NCBI GenBank assembly: GCA_044229235.1
Contig: JBGATH010000008.1
Span: 62,001-126,000 of the forward strand
DNA from: UKL13-2 sp044229235
GTDB lineage: Bacteria > Pseudomonadota > Gammaproteobacteria > Burkholderiales > Usitatibacteraceae
Length of the DNA stretch: 64,000 nt
Direction of reading: 5' to 3'
Positions 62,690 through 64,000 of this stretch are shown in pieces. The notes beneath the pieces are model-generated. The model worked only from the letters and a program-made list of their open reading frames with translations, made no database searches and was not told where the DNA came from. The translations under genes and the position numbers were made by a program. Position 1 is the stretch's first letter, and each line of letters starts with the position of its first letter.

Positions 62690-63180
62690 GCTTGCTGGTT
62701 CGTTTGCTGGTTTCGATGATCTTCGCCTGCCCGCTGTTGCTGAACGCGGCGCCCGCTACCACGGACACGCGCTTCAGCGCCACCACCGGCGAAATCAAGC
62801 GTGAGGACGGCTCCACCTGGAGCGTGACGGTCACCGAGGTGGAACGAGCGCCGCGGCTGTCGGTACTGGAAATCGCAACCGTCGGCCGGCTGCCTTCCGT
62901 CGGCAGCTCGTTGTTTGTTGCCTGCTCGGTGCTCAAGTTGGCGCGCGAACGTGGATTTCGCTTTGTCGCGCAGAAGGACGAGAAAGGACGCATTCAACTC
63001 GGTTTCCTTGACCGCATCGAAGACGATGCCGCCAAGGCGCTCGGTCCCGCATTTGCAAACCTGGCACCGGGACGCAAGTACGACGCCGAATTCGTGGCGC
63101 CGATCTGTGACGCACCGCAGCCGCCCCCGCCGCCGGCCGACGCACCGCCGGCGCGCGGCGCCGCCCCGGCACCCAAGTGA
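62686..63180 (+). CDS. Secreted protein with Pro/Ala-rich tail, unknown
   Basis: A 164-residue exported protein. Signal peptide: MSLLVRLLVSMIFACPLLLNAAPA. A compact domain runs to about 145, with ERAPRLSVLEIATVGRLPSVGSSLFVACSVLKLARERGFRFVAQKDEKGRIQLGFLD, which is conserved-looking but unknown to me. The end is PPPPPADAPPARGAAPAPK. ATG 62686 has AAGGAGG and overlaps the DUF2339 stop by 4 bp, so the genes are translationally coupled and probably act together at the envelope. Confidence 0.85.
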   Translation: MSLLVRLLVSMIFACPLLLNAAPATTDTRFSATTGEIKREDGSTWSVTVTEVERAPRLSVLEIATVGRLPSVGSSLFVACSVLKLARERGFRFVAQKDEKGRIQLGFLDRIEDDAAKALGPAFANLAPGRKYDAEFVAPICDAPQPPPPPADAPPARGAAPAPK

Positions 63181-63267
63181 TGTGCCCTTGCCGGCACGCG
63201 CGCGTGACCGGCAATCGCTGTGGCGTGTGCCGCTGATCGCGGGCGATTGACCTACGCATGAGTGGAT

Positions 63268-63333
63268 GAAAGCAAGCACTGGCGCGGCTTGCAGGCCATT
63301 TTTGCTCGGAAAGCCGCGCCAGTGCTGGTGTTT
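63268..63333. repeat. 68-bp palindromic repeat, copy 9
   Basis: Left arm GAAAGCAAGCACTGGCGCGG, centre CTTGCAGGCCATTTTTGCTCGGAAAG, right arm CCGCGCCAGTGCTGGTGTTT. Well conserved. It is in the 235-bp gap before aroC. Confidence 0.87.
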
Positions 63334-63415
63334 GGCCATTTTGTGCGGGCTGGCAACCAGGCGCCTGTGGGCCGCGTGATACACTGGCCTCGACTCCTTT
63401 CTGGCACAAATTCAC

Positions 63416-64000
63416 ATGTCCGGCAGCACCCTCGGCAAGATTTTCACGGTCACCAATTTCGGCGAATCCCACGGCCCGGCCATCGGCTGTGTGATCGATG
63501 GCTGTCCGCCCGGCATGGCGCTGAGTGCCGAGGATATCCAGGTTGATCTGGACCGCCGCAAGCCCGGCACCTCGCGGCATGTGACACAGCGCCGCGAGGA
63601 CGATCGCGTGGAAATTCTCTCCGGTGTATTCGAAGGCAGGACCACGGGTGCGCCGATCGGCCTGCTGATCCGCAACGAGGACCAGCGCAGCAAGGACTAC
63701 GGCAAGATCGCCGATGCGTTTCGCCCGGGTCATGCCGATTACACCTACCTGCAGAAATTCGGCATCCGCGATCATCGTGGCGGCGGCCGGTCATCGGCCC
63801 GCCTGACCGCGCCGACGGTTGCCGCCGGCGCGATCGCGCGCAAATGGTTGCGTGAAAGATTTAACGTCGAAGTCCGCGGCTATCTCGCGCAATTGGGCCT
63901 GAAAAAAATTCCGTTTGATTCCTGGGATGCGGTTGGCGCGAATCCTTTCTTTGCGCCCAATGCCGGCATGGTGGAAGACCTCGAGCACTACATGGACCAG
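63416..64000 (+). CDS. aroC: Chorismate synthase (3' partial)
   Basis: Converts 5-enolpyruvylshikimate-3-phosphate to chorismate, using reduced FMN, at the last step of the shikimate pathway. The first 195 codons are in the window and the gene runs off the right edge. The entry MSGSTLGKIFTVTNFGESHGPAIGCVIDGCPPGM carries the signature FGESHG. Further family blocks are LDRRKPGTSRH, RREDDRVEILSGVFEGRTTGAPIGLLIRNEDQRS and FRPGHADYTYLQKFGIRDHRGGGRSSAR, which hold FMN and substrate contacts. The frame is intact to base 64000. ATG 63416 starts at the family start; the ribosome site is weak. Confidence 0.97.
   Translation, partial: MSGSTLGKIFTVTNFGESHGPAIGCVIDGCPPGMALSAEDIQVDLDRRKPGTSRHVTQRREDDRVEILSGVFEGRTTGAPIGLLIRNEDQRSKDYGKIADAFRPGHADYTYLQKFGIRDHRGGGRSSARLTAPTVAAGAIARKWLRERFNVEVRGYLAQLGLKKIPFDSWDAVGANPFFAPNAGMVEDLEHYMDQ

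Overview
The window is GC-rich, densely coded chromosomal DNA of a Gram-negative proteobacterium, most likely a betaproteobacterium. Evidence for this includes a RstA/RstB-like two-component pair, a TonB-dependent receptor, GlnRS, a PsiF-repeat protein, a DUF2339 giant membrane protein, a WXXGXW-repeat protein and soxXYZA genes. About 48 protein genes are supported. No rRNA, tRNA, CRISPR array or prophage was seen. The left edge cuts a histidine kinase gene and the right edge cuts aroC.

Layout. 1-7 kb: kinase/response regulator; a minus-strand run of secreted protein, ECF sigma factor, membrane anti-sigma candidate and DUF1161 protein; then an LtaS-type sulfatase-fold membrane enzyme. 7-16 kb: TonB-dependent receptor, enoyl-thioester reductase-like MDR protein, MarR-MFS pair with a perfect operator palindrome, a Cys/Gly-tailed membrane protein, a cold-shock gene with a long leader, an MgtE-type transporter and a WXXGXW protein. 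16-24 kb: glnS, a GDPD lipoprotein, a J-domain-like/trypsin-like fusion, an Atg22-type MFS, hicAB in a locally AT-richer stretch, a SnoaL-like protein and a TlpA-like thioredoxin. 24-29 kb: soxXYZA with an atypical SoxY tail, preceded by a two-subunit molybdenum hydroxylase. 29-36 kb: EF-G paralogue, a 1121-aa collagen-like/S74-chaperone surface protein and a dockerin-like secreted partner. 36-40 kb: an intact IS30-family element, a panE-like reductase, an S41 protease lipoprotein and a TauE-type exporter. 40-48 kb: a fused indolepyruvate:ferredoxin oxidoreductase and a branched-chain 2-oxoacid dehydrogenase E1a-E1b-E2 operon without E3. 48-64 kb: psiF, a molybdopterin oxidoreductase, a yybP-ykoY (Mn2+) riboswitch with an UPF0016/GDT1 exporter, LD-carboxypeptidase, VOC protein, maeB, an ArsR regulator and Tat-exported amidohydrolase sharing an operator-like motif, an MFS-PlsC fusion, the DUF2339 protein and aroC.

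The main unexplained structure is a family of about 68-bp palindromic repeats. Nine copies lie between genes, none inside a coding region, mostly just past stop codons. One copy has been split at its loop by the IS30 element. Other palindromic repeats occur near 1.7-2.0, 26.0-26.2, 37.9-38.1 and 48.1 kb. The most notable protein-level oddities are the SoxY whose GGCGG arm is replaced by AACIED, the J-like/protease fusion, and the protein ending in a Gly-Cys-rich tail. All functional calls rest on reading motifs from the sequence; no database search was run.
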